A stretch of DNA of 64,000 nucleotides, from contig CAKREH010000012.1 in the NCBI GenBank assembly GCA_934317215.1, positions 34,127-98,126 on the forward strand. Reading direction: 5' to 3'. Position numbers and translations under genes: made by a program. Numbering within the stretch: position 1 is the first letter of the stretch; every line of letters begins with the position of its first letter. Positions 16,459 to 25,004 of this stretch are shown piece by piece. The notes below the pieces were generated by a model. It was given only the letters and a program-made list of their open reading frames with translations. It had not been told where the DNA came from and did no database searches. This DNA is from an uncultured Roseburia sp. Its GTDB lineage: Bacteria > Bacillota > Clostridia > Lachnospirales > Lachnospiraceae.

Positions 16459-18912
16459 ATGAAAGAAAAATTAAAATTTTGTCTCGATAAGATTTCTCTT
16501 ATCCGCTCAAAATTACCAAAGAGAAAACCGCATAGCGAAAAATATTATAAAATGATCGCGTTTTTTAACAAATACTCCTTAGTATTTCATTTTATTTTAG
16601 CATGCGTCCTGACATTTGCAATTGAGGTGATTTCAAGAAGAGATTTTCTTTCAACGGTCTCTTTCTTACATAATCACACACTTGCATACCTTTACAACGC
16701 ATTTATCGTATTTGCTTCACTCTCCATCGTATATCTGTTCCGGTGCAGGGCACAGCTGCGTGTACTGATCAGTGGTTTGTGGCTGTTCCTTGGTACGATC
16801 AACGGTCTGATCCTTTCAAACCGTGTTACACCTTTCAGCTACACCGATTTAAAATGCATCTCTGACCTGTTCGCAATGCAGAACACAAACTACTTTACCG
16901 CAGAAGAGGCAACTCTTGTTGTCGGCGTTGTCGTTGCATTTTTCGTATTTCTAGGTTTCTTTTTTGCAAAAGGGCCAAAATATCAGGGAAAACGTCATTT
17001 TGTATTAGGTCCGGTTGCGATCGCTGCTTTACTTTTAGTCGGACTTCCGATCACTACACAGGCTGCACAAGGTTCTAACATCCTTGCTTCCTATTTTTCC
17101 AATATCGCTCAGGGTTATGCCGATTATGGTTTTGTATACGGTTTTTCCACCAGTGTGGTTGGCCGTGGTATGAGCAAACCGGATGATTATTCTGAGGAAA
17201 CGGTCGATGCGATCGAAACTCTGGTTAATTCTTCCAAAAAACAGACCACTGTTTCTAAAGGCAGCGAACCGAATATCATCTGTGTACTGTTAGAGTCATT
17301 CACAGATCCTTACGAAGTAAACTTTTTAAATATGTCCGAAGATCCGATCCCGAATTTTCACAATTTAGAGAGCAATTACTCCACCGGATATCTTACCGTT
17401 CCGGTTGTCGGCGCAGGTACTGCAAACACAGAGTTTGAAGTTTTAACCGGTATGAGCATGCAGTATTTCGGAACCGGTGAGTACCCTTACAAAACCATCT
17501 TAAAACAGACAGACTGCGAGAGTATTGCATCTGACCTGTCAAAGATCGGTTACGGCACACATGTGGTACACAACAATACCGCTACTTTCTACAGCCGAAA
17601 CAATGCTTTTTCCATGATGGGATTTGATACCTTTACCAGTAAAGAGCTGATGAACATCACACAGTACACACCAAATGGCAACTGGCCAACAGATGATGTA
17701 CTGGTTCAGGAAACAGTAAAAGCCTTGGACTCCACAAAAGACCAGTCCGATTTTGTATACACGATCACGGTAGAAGGACACGGCGATTATCCGACCGAAA
17801 AGATCTTAACAGATCCGGCAATCAAAGTTTCCGGCGCAGCCACAGAGGAATCAAACAATCAGTGGGAATATTATGTAAATATGATCCATGAAGTGGATGA
17901 TTTCATCGGTGACCTGATCACTGCTGTTGACCGCCGCGGTGAAGATACCATCGTTGTTATGTTCGGTGATCATCTTCCTACTATGGGACTTTCTGATTCT
18001 GATATGAAATCCGGTGATATTTTCAAGACAAAATACATTACCTGGAATAACATGGGACTTCCAAAAGAGGATGCCGATCTGACCGCTTACCAGCTTCTTT
18101 CCCAGATCACAGACCAGGCTGGTATCCACGAAGGAACGATGTTTAGTTATCATCAGACACAGCGCAATACCGAGACATACTTAAATGGTCTTGAGAATCT
18201 GCAGTACGATTTGCTTTACGGCAAAAGATATACTTACAGCGGCGAGGATCTCTACCCTGCTACTGACCTTCAGATGGATGTGGAGGATGTTACAATTTCC
18301 AATCTCCGCAAAAATTCTGACCGCAATATCCTTGCTGTTTACGGTTCCCGCTTTACCAAGAATACAAAGATTTTTGTAAATGGTGAAAAAGTTTCTACCA
18401 CCTATATTTCTTCTGCACTGGTAACCACAAGTCTGGATAACGTAAAAGACGGCGATACGATCAGCGTAAATGTCCTTGGTTCAAAAGGAATCCTGCTTCG
18501 CGCCGGAGCAGACGAGACTGTCTATGAGGATCCGGATGTGATCCATGAGACAGAGACAGAAACGGAAAATCCGACAGAAACAACAGAAACAACTGCAGTT
18601 CCAAACCCGGCATCTACCTGGAATATAGATATGAAATCCTCTGAAAATACAGAGGTAAAATCTTCCGAGAGCACAGAGGTGAAATCTTCCGAAAGCACAG
18701 AAGTAAAATCCTCTGAGAGTACAGAGACAAAATCTTCTGAAAACACAGAAACAAAGTCTTCCGAAAATACAGAATCAAAGTCCTCTGAGAACACGGAAGT
18801 AAAGTCTTCCGAAAATACCGAGACAAAATCCTCCGAAACCACGGATACAAAGTCTTCTGAGAGCACAGAGGTAAAATCTTCCGAAACCACCTCTGACACA
18901 CTCGGCAGATAG
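16459..18912 (+). CDS. LTA synthase-like sulfatase-family membrane protein
   Basis: 817 residues. Five or so hydrophobic segments occupy residues 35-210. An extracellular alkaline-phosphatase/sulfatase domain follows: NIICVLLESFTDP (metal ligand), GAGTANTEFEVLTG (nucleophile threonine), VVHNNTATFYSRN and VMFGDHLPTMG. This fits lipoteichoic acid synthase/phosphoglycerol transferase enzymes. A small beta domain follows (VTISNLRKNSDRNILAVYG), then about 90 residues of Ser/Glu/Thr-rich octapeptide repeats (KSSENTEV type) up to the C-terminus. No LPxTG or wall anchor is visible. The start follows GGAGG. Confidence 0.85.
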   Translation: MKEKLKFCLDKISLIRSKLPKRKPHSEKYYKMIAFFNKYSLVFHFILACVLTFAIEVISRRDFLSTVSFLHNHTLAYLYNAFIVFASLSIVYLFRCRAQLRVLISGLWLFLGTINGLILSNRVTPFSYTDLKCISDLFAMQNTNYFTAEEATLVVGVVVAFFVFLGFFFAKGPKYQGKRHFVLGPVAIAALLLVGLPITTQAAQGSNILASYFSNIAQGYADYGFVYGFSTSVVGRGMSKPDDYSEETVDAIETLVNSSKKQTTVSKGSEPNIICVLLESFTDPYEVNFLNMSEDPIPNFHNLESNYSTGYLTVPVVGAGTANTEFEVLTGMSMQYFGTGEYPYKTILKQTDCESIASDLSKIGYGTHVVHNNTATFYSRNNAFSMMGFDTFTSKELMNITQYTPNGNWPTDDVLVQETVKALDSTKDQSDFVYTITVEGHGDYPTEKILTDPAIKVSGAATEESNNQWEYYVNMIHEVDDFIGDLITAVDRRGEDTIVVMFGDHLPTMGLSDSDMKSGDIFKTKYITWNNMGLPKEDADLTAYQLLSQITDQAGIHEGTMFSYHQTQRNTETYLNGLENLQYDLLYGKRYTYSGEDLYPATDLQMDVEDVTISNLRKNSDRNILAVYGSRFTKNTKIFVNGEKVSTTYISSALVTTSLDNVKDGDTISVNVLGSKGILLRAGADETVYEDPDVIHETETETENPTETTETTAVPNPASTWNIDMKSSENTEVKSSESTEVKSSESTEVKSSESTETKSSENTETKSSENTESKSSENTEVKSSENTETKSSETTDTKSSESTEVKSSETTSDTLGR
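18630..18898 (+). repeat. Octapeptide-coding tandem repeat
   Basis: About eleven imperfect 24-base units coding KSSE(N/S/T)TE(V/T/S). The units vary at third positions (tcttcc, tcctct), suggesting protein-level retention rather than recent copying. Confidence 0.85.
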
Positions 18913-18919
18913 CTTTATT

Positions 18920-18970
18920 AAAAAACAAGTCTGATCTGCAGCAAAATGCTGCGATTGGGCTTGTTTTTTT
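18920..18970 (+). terminator. Terminator of the LTA synthase-like gene
   Basis: Hairpin with outer stem AACAAG / CTTGTT and inner GCAGC-aaaat-GCTGC, followed by seven Ts. Confidence 0.85.
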
Positions 18971-19008
18971 ATGCTTATTTTTTTATTTTTTATATATGCA
19001 AAATCATT

Positions 19009-19036
19009 TTGATTACACTGTGTACTGTGTTAAAAT
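19009..19036 (+). promoter_or_regulatory. Promoter of the SdpI-like gene
   Basis: TTGATT - 16 bases - TAAAAT, about 115 bases upstream of the SdpI-like start. Confidence 0.5.
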
Positions 19037-19152
19037 GAATTTAAAGATCGGGATTGACCGAGCTCTTTGAGCGAGGGATACTTCTTGTCCGAAGTGCAAG
19101 AAAGTGGACATGAGAAAAGGTAGAACAATCGAAAGTTGTGGAGGTGGATTTT

Positions 19153-19530
19153 ATGTGGTTTTGGTGGTTTATGTTAATATGTGATATGATAATTCCCATT
19201 GTTATGGTTATTGTAGGAAGAATAATGTGGAAACATTGCCCAAAGCATATAAATGGTATTTCTGGATATAGAACAACTCGTTCAATGAAAAATATGGATA
19301 CATGGAAATTTGCTCACGACTATTGTGGAAAACTTTGGTGGAAAATAGGATGGGTAATGATTATACCATCTGCTTTGATACATATTCCGTTATACCATAA
19401 TGATAAGAATACGATTGGATTTGCAGGGTTGATTCTTGTGGCAATTCAATGTTTTATTATGATTGTATCAATTTATCCGACAGAGAAAGCTTTGAAAAAA
19501 CATTTTAATGATGACGGAACACGTAGATAA
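19153..19530 (+). CDS. SdpI family membrane protein
   Basis: 125-residue membrane protein with three hydrophobic segments. The SdpI-family signature GISGYRTTRSMKNMDTWKFA is followed by WWKIGWVM. SdpI of Bacillus confers immunity to the SdpC toxin, but most homologues have unknown roles. The ATG at 19153 has GGAGGTG upstream; a GTG 15 bases earlier overlaps this site. The sequence is AT-rich compared with the genes before it. Confidence 0.75.
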   Translation: MWFWWFMLICDMIIPIVMVIVGRIMWKHCPKHINGISGYRTTRSMKNMDTWKFAHDYCGKLWWKIGWVMIIPSALIHIPLYHNDKNTIGFAGLILVAIQCFIMIVSIYPTEKALKKHFNDDGTRR

Positions 19531-19641
19531 GTTCAAGTTTGTCAATTTTCTATTTTTATATAATCTAATGGATTTACGCAGACAAAAGAATAACAAATAT
19601 TGTTTTCGTAAATTATAAAAGTATCAAGTGAGGCAATCGAT

Positions 19642-20757
19642 ATGGAAAAAGACCCATTTAAGGAATATCTGAAAGAATCTGAACCGGATAAAGCTTATAA
19701 AGGCTATGCCTGGAGTACAGCGATCGGGCTTCAGGCAGTGGACGGACTTAAACCATCTAAATATTTGATTGATACTGCCATTCAAAATATTGAGGGCAAC
19801 ATCACAATGAAAGAAGCGCAAAATCTTATCGACAGCTATTATAAAAAAAAACCTGTGCATTTATCCGATGACGAACGTACTGAAGAAGCGGATAAAGTTT
19901 CTTTACGTATTGCAGAAACTCTTTCAGAAACAGCGTTTTCATTTTCCCCAAATGAATATATATCTATCCACCGTAAACTCTTTCAGGGTATTTACGAACA
20001 TGCAGGACGGATCAGAGATTACAACATTACGAAAAAAGAGTGGGTGCTTGACGGAGCAACCGTTGTATATGGCAGTGCTTCGGAACTGAGAGCAACACTT
20101 GAATATGACTTTTCGCAAGAAAAAGACTTTAGCTACCGAGATCTTTCAATGGATCAAATTATCCATCATCTTGCTGTCTTTATCTCAAGACTTTGGCAAA
20201 TCCATATCTTTGGCGAAGGCAACACGAGAACAACAGCCGTATTCTTCATCAAATATTTAAGGACACTTGGTTTCTCTGCAACTAATGATATTTTTGCAGA
20301 AAATGCGTGGTATTTCAGAAACGCCCTTGTCCGTGCAAACTATACAAACTTGCAAAAAGGGATTCACGAAACCATAGAATATCTTGAAGTGTTCCTTAAA
20401 AATCTGCTGTTGAATGAGAAAACCGAACTTCATAATCGGGATCTGCACATAAGTGGACTTTTGAACAAAGGAAAAGTGGATATTGAAACCGAAAAAGTGG
20501 ATATTCAGGACAAAAAAGTGGACATTGAAGGTATACTTTCCGAAAAGGGCAGCAATTTTTCTGTAAAAACGACTGCCCATATCCATAAACTCTTTAAAAT
20601 CTTTGGTTTTGATGAAATATTCGGTCGAAGTACGGTTATGAAGCTTCTTGAACTAAAATGCTCAGGTGCTTCAAAACTTCTTTCAAACCTAGTGCAGGCC
20701 GACATCATTGAACCGGTACACGGTTACGGAAAGGGAAAATATAAGTTCAAACGGTAA
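19642..20757 (+). CDS. Fic domain protein with C-terminal winged helix
   Basis: 371 residues. A Fic (AMP-transfer) core of about residues 90-255 carries the active-site motif HIFGEGNTRTTAVFF, a variant of HxFxxGNGRxxR in which the second glycine is threonine. The flap region is YNITKKEWVLDG. A linker with three near-copies of KVDIE (about residues 278-297) leads to a C-terminal winged helix (KLLELKCSGASKLLSNLVQADII). Fic proteins modify target proteins by adenylylation; the target is unknown. Codon use is AT-rich, suggesting acquisition with the SdpI-like gene. Confidence 0.85.
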   Translation: MEKDPFKEYLKESEPDKAYKGYAWSTAIGLQAVDGLKPSKYLIDTAIQNIEGNITMKEAQNLIDSYYKKKPVHLSDDERTEEADKVSLRIAETLSETAFSFSPNEYISIHRKLFQGIYEHAGRIRDYNITKKEWVLDGATVVYGSASELRATLEYDFSQEKDFSYRDLSMDQIIHHLAVFISRLWQIHIFGEGNTRTTAVFFIKYLRTLGFSATNDIFAENAWYFRNALVRANYTNLQKGIHETIEYLEVFLKNLLLNEKTELHNRDLHISGLLNKGKVDIETEKVDIQDKKVDIEGILSEKGSNFSVKTTAHIHKLFKIFGFDEIFGRSTVMKLLELKCSGASKLLSNLVQADIIEPVHGYGKGKYKFKR

Positions 20758-20775
20758 TGCTCCCAAACAAAAATT

Positions 20776-21246
20776 TTACTTTTCCATCACACGCATCAGA
20801 TTCACCATCTCGATTGCACCCACAGCGCATTCATATCCCTTATTTCCCGCCTTACTGCCTGCGCGCTCGATTGCCTGTTCAATATTGTCTGTCGTAAGGA
20901 CGCCAAACATAACCGGAATTTTGCTCTGTAAGGAAACACTTGCAATCCCTTTGGAAACTTCATTGCACACATAATCATAATGGCTCGTTGCCCCGCGTAT
21001 CACTGCCCCAAGGCAGATCACCGCATCATACTTTCCACTTGCCGCCATCTTTTCTGCAATCACCGGAATCTCAAACGCTCCCGGCACCCATGCCAGATCA
21101 ATCTGCTCCTCAGGTACATCATGGCGCTTCAACCCGTCAAGTGCACCCCCGATCAGTCTTGACACGATAAATTCATTAAACCTCGCTGCCACGATCCCAA
21201 TCTTAATGTCTTCTGCTCCTGTTAATTTTCCTTCTAAAACGTTCAT
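20776..21246 (-). CDS. ribH: 6,7-dimethyl-8-ribityllumazine synthase
   Basis: Last-but-one step of riboflavin synthesis. 156 residues, full length: GIVAARFNEFIVSRL, WVPGAFEIPV, CLGAVIRGATSHYDYVCNE and FGVLTTDNIEQA. Last gene of the rib operon, 65 bases after ribBA. It converges with the Fic gene, the two stop codons being 19 bases apart. Confidence 0.96.
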   Translation of the reverse strand: MNVLEGKLTGAEDIKIGIVAARFNEFIVSRLIGGALDGLKRHDVPEEQIDLAWVPGAFEIPVIAEKMAASGKYDAVICLGAVIRGATSHYDYVCNEVSKGIASVSLQSKIPVMFGVLTTDNIEQAIERAGSKAGNKGYECAVGAIEMVNLMRVMEK

Positions 21247-21311
21247 TTTTTATCTCCTTTTTTATAATGTTGATGTCAGGTTGACACCATAGATACTTAA
21301 TATTTATCCTC

Positions 21312-22514
21312 TTATTCAAAACGAAGCATATGCCCCATCTTTTCCTGTTTCGTCCGCAGATAAAACAGATCATACGGTGTCGCCTTCATCTGGATTGGCA
21401 CGCGCTCTTTGATCTCCATGCCATAATCTTTCAACTGGTAAACTTTATCCGGGTTATTGGTCAGAAGCCGCAACGTTTTTACGCCGAGATCTTTTAAGAT
21501 CTGTGCTCCAATGTAATACTCCCGCTCATCCCCCGCAAAACCGAGCGCAAGGTTCGCCTCTAACGTATCCATACCTTCCTCCTGCAATGTATAGGCACGC
21601 AGCTTATTTAAAAGTCCGATGCCTCTTCCCTCCTGCCGCATATAAAGCAGGATTCCGCGGCCTTCTTTTTCGATCTGTTCCATTGCCGCCGCAAGCTGTT
21701 CCCCACAGTCGCACCGAAGGGATCCGAATACATCTCCCGTCAGGCACTCGGAGTGTACACGGCACAGCACATTCTCTCCGTCTCCGATCTCACCTTTTAC
21801 CAACGCAACATGGTGTTCCCCATTTAAAATATTCTGATATCCATACGCTTTAAATTCTCCATATTTTGTTGGGAGGTTTGCAACTGCTGCGCACTCTGCC
21901 AGTTTCTCATGTTTTTTGCGGTATTCCTGAATTGCCGCGATCGTGATAAAACAGATATTCCATTTTTCTGCCAGTTCCACGAGTTCTGTTGTACGCATCA
22001 TTGTTCCATCCTCACGCATGATCTCACAGCATAAACCGCACTCTTTTAATCCGGCAAGTCGCATCAAATCAACGGTTGCTTCTGTATGACCGTTACGCTC
22101 TAAAACTCCATTCTTTTTTGCAAGCAGAGGAAACATGTGTCCCGGTCTGCGAAAGTCTTCCGGTTTTGCATCCTCACTGATGCAATGCCTTGCTGTCATG
22201 CCGCGTTCCTCCGCCGAAATTCCGGTCGTTGTACCGGCATAATCGATCGATACGGTAAATGCAGTCTCATGGTTATCTGTATTGTCTGCTACCATCTGCG
22301 GGAGTTTTAATTTTTCACAGATCTCCTTTGACATCGGCATACAGATCAACCCTTTTCCATATGTCGCCATAAAATTCAGATTTTCAGTTGTTGCAAACTC
22401 TGCCGCGCAGATAAAATCCCCTTCATTTTCACGATCTTCATCATCTGTCACAAGAATGATCTTTCCTCTTTTCAATTCTTCCAATGCCTGTTCCACTGTA
22501 TCAAATTTCTTCAT
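21312..22514 (-). CDS. ribBA: Bifunctional DHBP synthase / GTP cyclohydrolase II
   Basis: 400 residues. The RibB half (residues 1-200: VTDDEDRENEGDFICAAE, RPGHMFPLLAK, HTEATVDLMRLAG) makes dihydroxybutanone phosphate. The RibA half (from about 205: RVHSECLTGDVFGSLRCDCGEQL with the zinc cysteines, and RQEGRGIGLLNKL) opens GTP. The start at 22514 follows AAGGAAG; an upstream in-frame start has no ribosome site. It lies 45 bases after ribE. Confidence 0.96.
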   Translation of the reverse strand: MKKFDTVEQALEELKRGKIILVTDDEDRENEGDFICAAEFATTENLNFMATYGKGLICMPMSKEICEKLKLPQMVADNTDNHETAFTVSIDYAGTTTGISAEERGMTARHCISEDAKPEDFRRPGHMFPLLAKKNGVLERNGHTEATVDLMRLAGLKECGLCCEIMREDGTMMRTTELVELAEKWNICFITIAAIQEYRKKHEKLAECAAVANLPTKYGEFKAYGYQNILNGEHHVALVKGEIGDGENVLCRVHSECLTGDVFGSLRCDCGEQLAAAMEQIEKEGRGILLYMRQEGRGIGLLNKLRAYTLQEEGMDTLEANLALGFAGDEREYYIGAQILKDLGVKTLRLLTNNPDKVYQLKDYGMEIKERVPIQMKATPYDLFYLRTKQEKMGHMLRFE

Positions 22515-22559
22515 TGTACTTCTTCCTTTCCGTGCCAAAAACTGCATTTTGTTTTCTTA

Positions 22560-23207
22560 TCAGAATCCATTAGAAAATAAAAATTCCTTCGTGATCTTAC
22601 TCTCCGTTGTTTTTTCTTTCTCCCAGTTCCAAAAATGCTCAATGTATTTCCCGATACAGTCATTTTCCAGATTTACCGTATCTCCCGCCTTTTTGTATGC
22701 AAGAACCGTACACTGCGCCGTATGTGGGATGACAGACACCATAAAAGTGGTCTGTGCCGTTTTGGCAACGGTAAGACTGATCCCATCCACCGCAACAGAA
22801 CCTTTCTCAACAATGTAGTGCATGATCTTCTCCGGTGCTTTGATGGAATAACAAACCGCGATCTCGTCTGATTTGACCTTACAGATCGTTCCGGTTCCAT
22901 CGATATGTCCTGTCACAATATGCCCGCCAAATCTGCCGTTTGCCGCCATCGCACGTTCCAGGTTCACCGGACTTCCCGCCGCTGCTTCTCCAATCGATGA
23001 CCTCCGCAGCGTTTCGTGCATCACATCGGCGGTAAAATAATTTTTTCCGAAAGATGTCACGGTAAGACAGATTCCATTTACGGCAATGCTGTCACCAATT
23101 TTGATATCCTCTAATACTTTTTCTGCCTCTATTTTCAGTCTGGCAGAATTGCCTTTCCGGTCTGCTGTTATGATCCTTCCGACCTCTTCCACAATTCCTG
23201 TAAACAA
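22560..23207 (-). CDS. ribE: Riboflavin synthase, alpha chain
   Basis: 215 residues with the internal duplication of this family: MFTGIVEEVGRI and SIAVNGICLTVTSF in the first half, GGHIVTGHIDGTGTI and SVAVDGISLTVAK in the second. Catalyses dismutation of lumazine to riboflavin. It lies between ribD and ribBA on the same strand, 153 bases after ribD. Confidence 0.96.
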   Translation of the reverse strand: MFTGIVEEVGRIITADRKGNSARLKIEAEKVLEDIKIGDSIAVNGICLTVTSFGKNYFTADVMHETLRRSSIGEAAAGSPVNLERAMAANGRFGGHIVTGHIDGTGTICKVKSDEIAVCYSIKAPEKIMHYIVEKGSVAVDGISLTVAKTAQTTFMVSVIPHTAQCTVLAYKKAGDTVNLENDCIGKYIEHFWNWEKEKTTESKITKEFLFSNGF

Positions 23208-23360
23208 GTTTTCTCCCCTCCCTGCTTTTTACGGTATGTTCAAAACTTATGTATCTATTTTCCCGGCAAAATTACTTCTGCAATTTTCCGGTACGTCTTT
23301 TTCCAATTTACTGACAGATATTTTGATAACTTTCCAGCATATCTTTTAGCAACTTTCCTC

Positions 23361-24461
23361 TCATTTATTTTTCAGTTCCCCGGCGATCAGAATGTCCTCC
23401 CCCACCTGCTGTACCCTCTGACTGACCAGGCAATACGCATCATCGGGATGATCCACGCCTATTCCTGCAACCGGACTTTTGGCATCTGCTCCGCCAAACA
23501 GTTTCGGTGCCATATACGCATACACCTCATTGACGATTCCGGCTTCTAACGCTGACCAGTTCAGCATGGCACCGCCCTCAAGCAATACGCTCTCGATCCC
23601 GGCTGCTCCGAGCTGCCGCATCAGTTCTTTTAAATCCACTTTTCCATCCGCATGTTCTGTCACTATGATCCGGCATCCATATTTCTGATATTCCCTGATC
23701 TTCGCCTCATCCTGACAGCAGGTTGCAATGATGGTATTCTGCTCCTTGGCAGTCTGCACGATCCGGCTCTTAAGCGGTATCCGCAATGTCGTATCACAGA
23801 CGATCCTGACCGGGTCTTTTGTCTGCGGCAGACGGCAGTTTAACATTGGATCATCCGCGATTACCGTGCCTGCCCCAACCATGATTCCGGTCATTTCATG
23901 CCGCATGCGGTGTACCTGTTCTCTTGCCGCCTCTCCGGTGATCCATTGCGATTTTCCGGATGCAGACGCTATTTTTCCATCCAGTGTCATCGCATATTTC
24001 ATCCGCACATAGGGCAGTTTTGTCTGGATATAATGAAAAAATACCCGATTTTGGTACTCACATTCCTCCTGTAAAACTCCTTCCGTCACCAGGATGCCCT
24101 GCTCCCTTAACTGCCGGATTCCGCCTCCCGCCACAAGCGGATTGATATCTTTCGCCCCGACAAACACATGGCTGATCCCGGCTTCTATGACCGCCTGTGT
24201 GCACGGAGGTGTTTTCCCGTAATGGCAGCACGGCTCTAATGTCACATAAAGATCTGCCCCTGCCGGATCTTCTCCCCTGCTCCTGCAATCTGCCAGTGCT
24301 TCCCGCTCTGCGTGAAGTCCGCCAAATTTTTTATGATAGCCTTCTCCGATAATCCTGTCATCTTTCACAAGAACCGCACCGACCACCGGATTTGTTTTCG
24401 TCCATCCTCTGCCGAGTTCCGCAAGCTCCATCGCCCGTCGCATATATCTTTCCTGCTGCAT
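23361..24461 (-). CDS. ribD: Bifunctional pyrimidine deaminase/reductase
   Basis: 366 residues. The deaminase domain has the zinc motif HAEREAL and TLEPCCHYGKTPPCTQAVI; the reductase domain starts near residue 145 (PYVRMKYAMTLDGKIA, and LLEGGAMLNWSAL). The start at 24461 has AAAGGGG upstream; the longer frame runs into the leader. First gene after the FMN riboswitch. Confidence 0.96.
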   Translation of the reverse strand: MQQERYMRRAMELAELGRGWTKTNPVVGAVLVKDDRIIGEGYHKKFGGLHAEREALADCRSRGEDPAGADLYVTLEPCCHYGKTPPCTQAVIEAGISHVFVGAKDINPLVAGGGIRQLREQGILVTEGVLQEECEYQNRVFFHYIQTKLPYVRMKYAMTLDGKIASASGKSQWITGEAAREQVHRMRHEMTGIMVGAGTVIADDPMLNCRLPQTKDPVRIVCDTTLRIPLKSRIVQTAKEQNTIIATCCQDEAKIREYQKYGCRIIVTEHADGKVDLKELMRQLGAAGIESVLLEGGAMLNWSALEAGIVNEVYAYMAPKLFGGADAKSPVAGIGVDHPDDAYCLVSQRVQQVGEDILIAGELKNK

Positions 24462-24516
24462 AAATACATTCCCCTTTCTGCAAGATAAAATCTGCAATCT
24501 CTGTTGCTTCATGACG

Positions 24517-24550
24517 ATAGAATACACGCTCCGGGAATATTCTATTGCAC
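24517..24550. repeat. Dispersed repeat R1, copy 1
   Basis: About 34 bases, beginning ATAGAATACACGCTCCGGGA and ending TATTCTATTGCAC, with perfect 8-bp terminal arms. Related copies lie at 24696-24731 and 48796-48831. Confidence 0.6.
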
Positions 24551-24588
24551 TAAAAAGAAGCTCTGAACACGATCGTTCAGAGCTTCTT
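24551..24588 (-). terminator. Second terminator in the rib leader
   Basis: Perfect 14-bp stem AAGAAGCTCTGAAC / GTTCAGAGCTTCTT followed by Ts on the minus strand, 90 bases before ribD. It lies downstream of another terminator in the same leader. Confidence 0.8.
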
Positions 24589-24695
24589 AAAACCGGATTT
24601 TAGAGATTTCTAAAATGACATATTTTAAAAACCGGGATACCATGCGAAACTATTTTCCGTTTCTGATATCCGGCAGGATATCTAATTTTTGCAGC

Positions 24696-24731
24696 AATAA
24701 AATACGCGCTCCGCGAACATTCTATTGTCAC
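24696..24731. repeat. Dispersed repeat R1, copy 2
   Basis: About 36 bases with core AATACGCGCTCCGCGAACAT. It is followed, as in copy 1, by a CTCTGAA/TTCAGAG terminator hairpin, so the repeat-plus-hairpin unit appears duplicated. Confidence 0.6.
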
Positions 24732-24734
24732 AAA

Positions 24735-24768
24735 CAAAAAGACTCTGAAATAAAACTATTTCAGAGCC
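24735..24768 (-). terminator. Riboswitch expression-platform terminator
   Basis: Stem CTCTGAAATA / TATTTCAGAG with a 4-base loop, then TCTTTTTG on the minus strand. It is the first terminator after the FMN aptamer and the likely switch point. Confidence 0.75.
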
Positions 24769-24825
24769 ATGTATGCATTATCTTACCAACCGTTTAAAAC
24801 GATCCTTTAAATCCTGCTTATCCAT

Positions 24826-24932
24826 ATCTTCTTTCATCCAGACTATACTGTCGGCTTCGGAATTACACCGAATCATGCCTTACGGCTCGTGGGCTATACC
24901 ACCGGTAGGGAATCACACCCTGCCCTGAAGAT
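24826..24932 (-). promoter_or_regulatory. FMN riboswitch (RFN element)
   Basis: Reading the minus strand, the conserved blocks are present in order: CTTCAGGGCAGGGTG, ATTCCCTACCGGTGGT, AGCCCACGAGCC, a variable arm, and CCGACAGTATAGTCTGGATG ending AAAGAAGA. This is the standard FMN aptamer that represses riboflavin genes when FMN binds. It lies directly upstream of ribD-ribE-ribBA-ribH. Confidence 0.95.
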
Positions 24933-24955
24933 CATATTCTATTTTTATGTGTCTG

Positions 24956-24983
24956 AGTATAACACGCTTTCTTAAAATGTCAA
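24956..24983 (-). promoter_or_regulatory. Promoter of the rib operon
   Basis: TTGACA (24983-24978) - 16 bases - TATACT (24961-24956), about 25 bases before the FMN aptamer. Confidence 0.75.
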
Positions 24984-25004
24984 TACTTTTTTGCTGGTCA
25001 AATT

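Noticed and set aside
18522..18928. Long open frames on the minus strand opposite the LTA synthase repeat tail
   Set aside because: They arise from the 24-base repeat of the real plus-strand gene and have no ribosome site or similarity.
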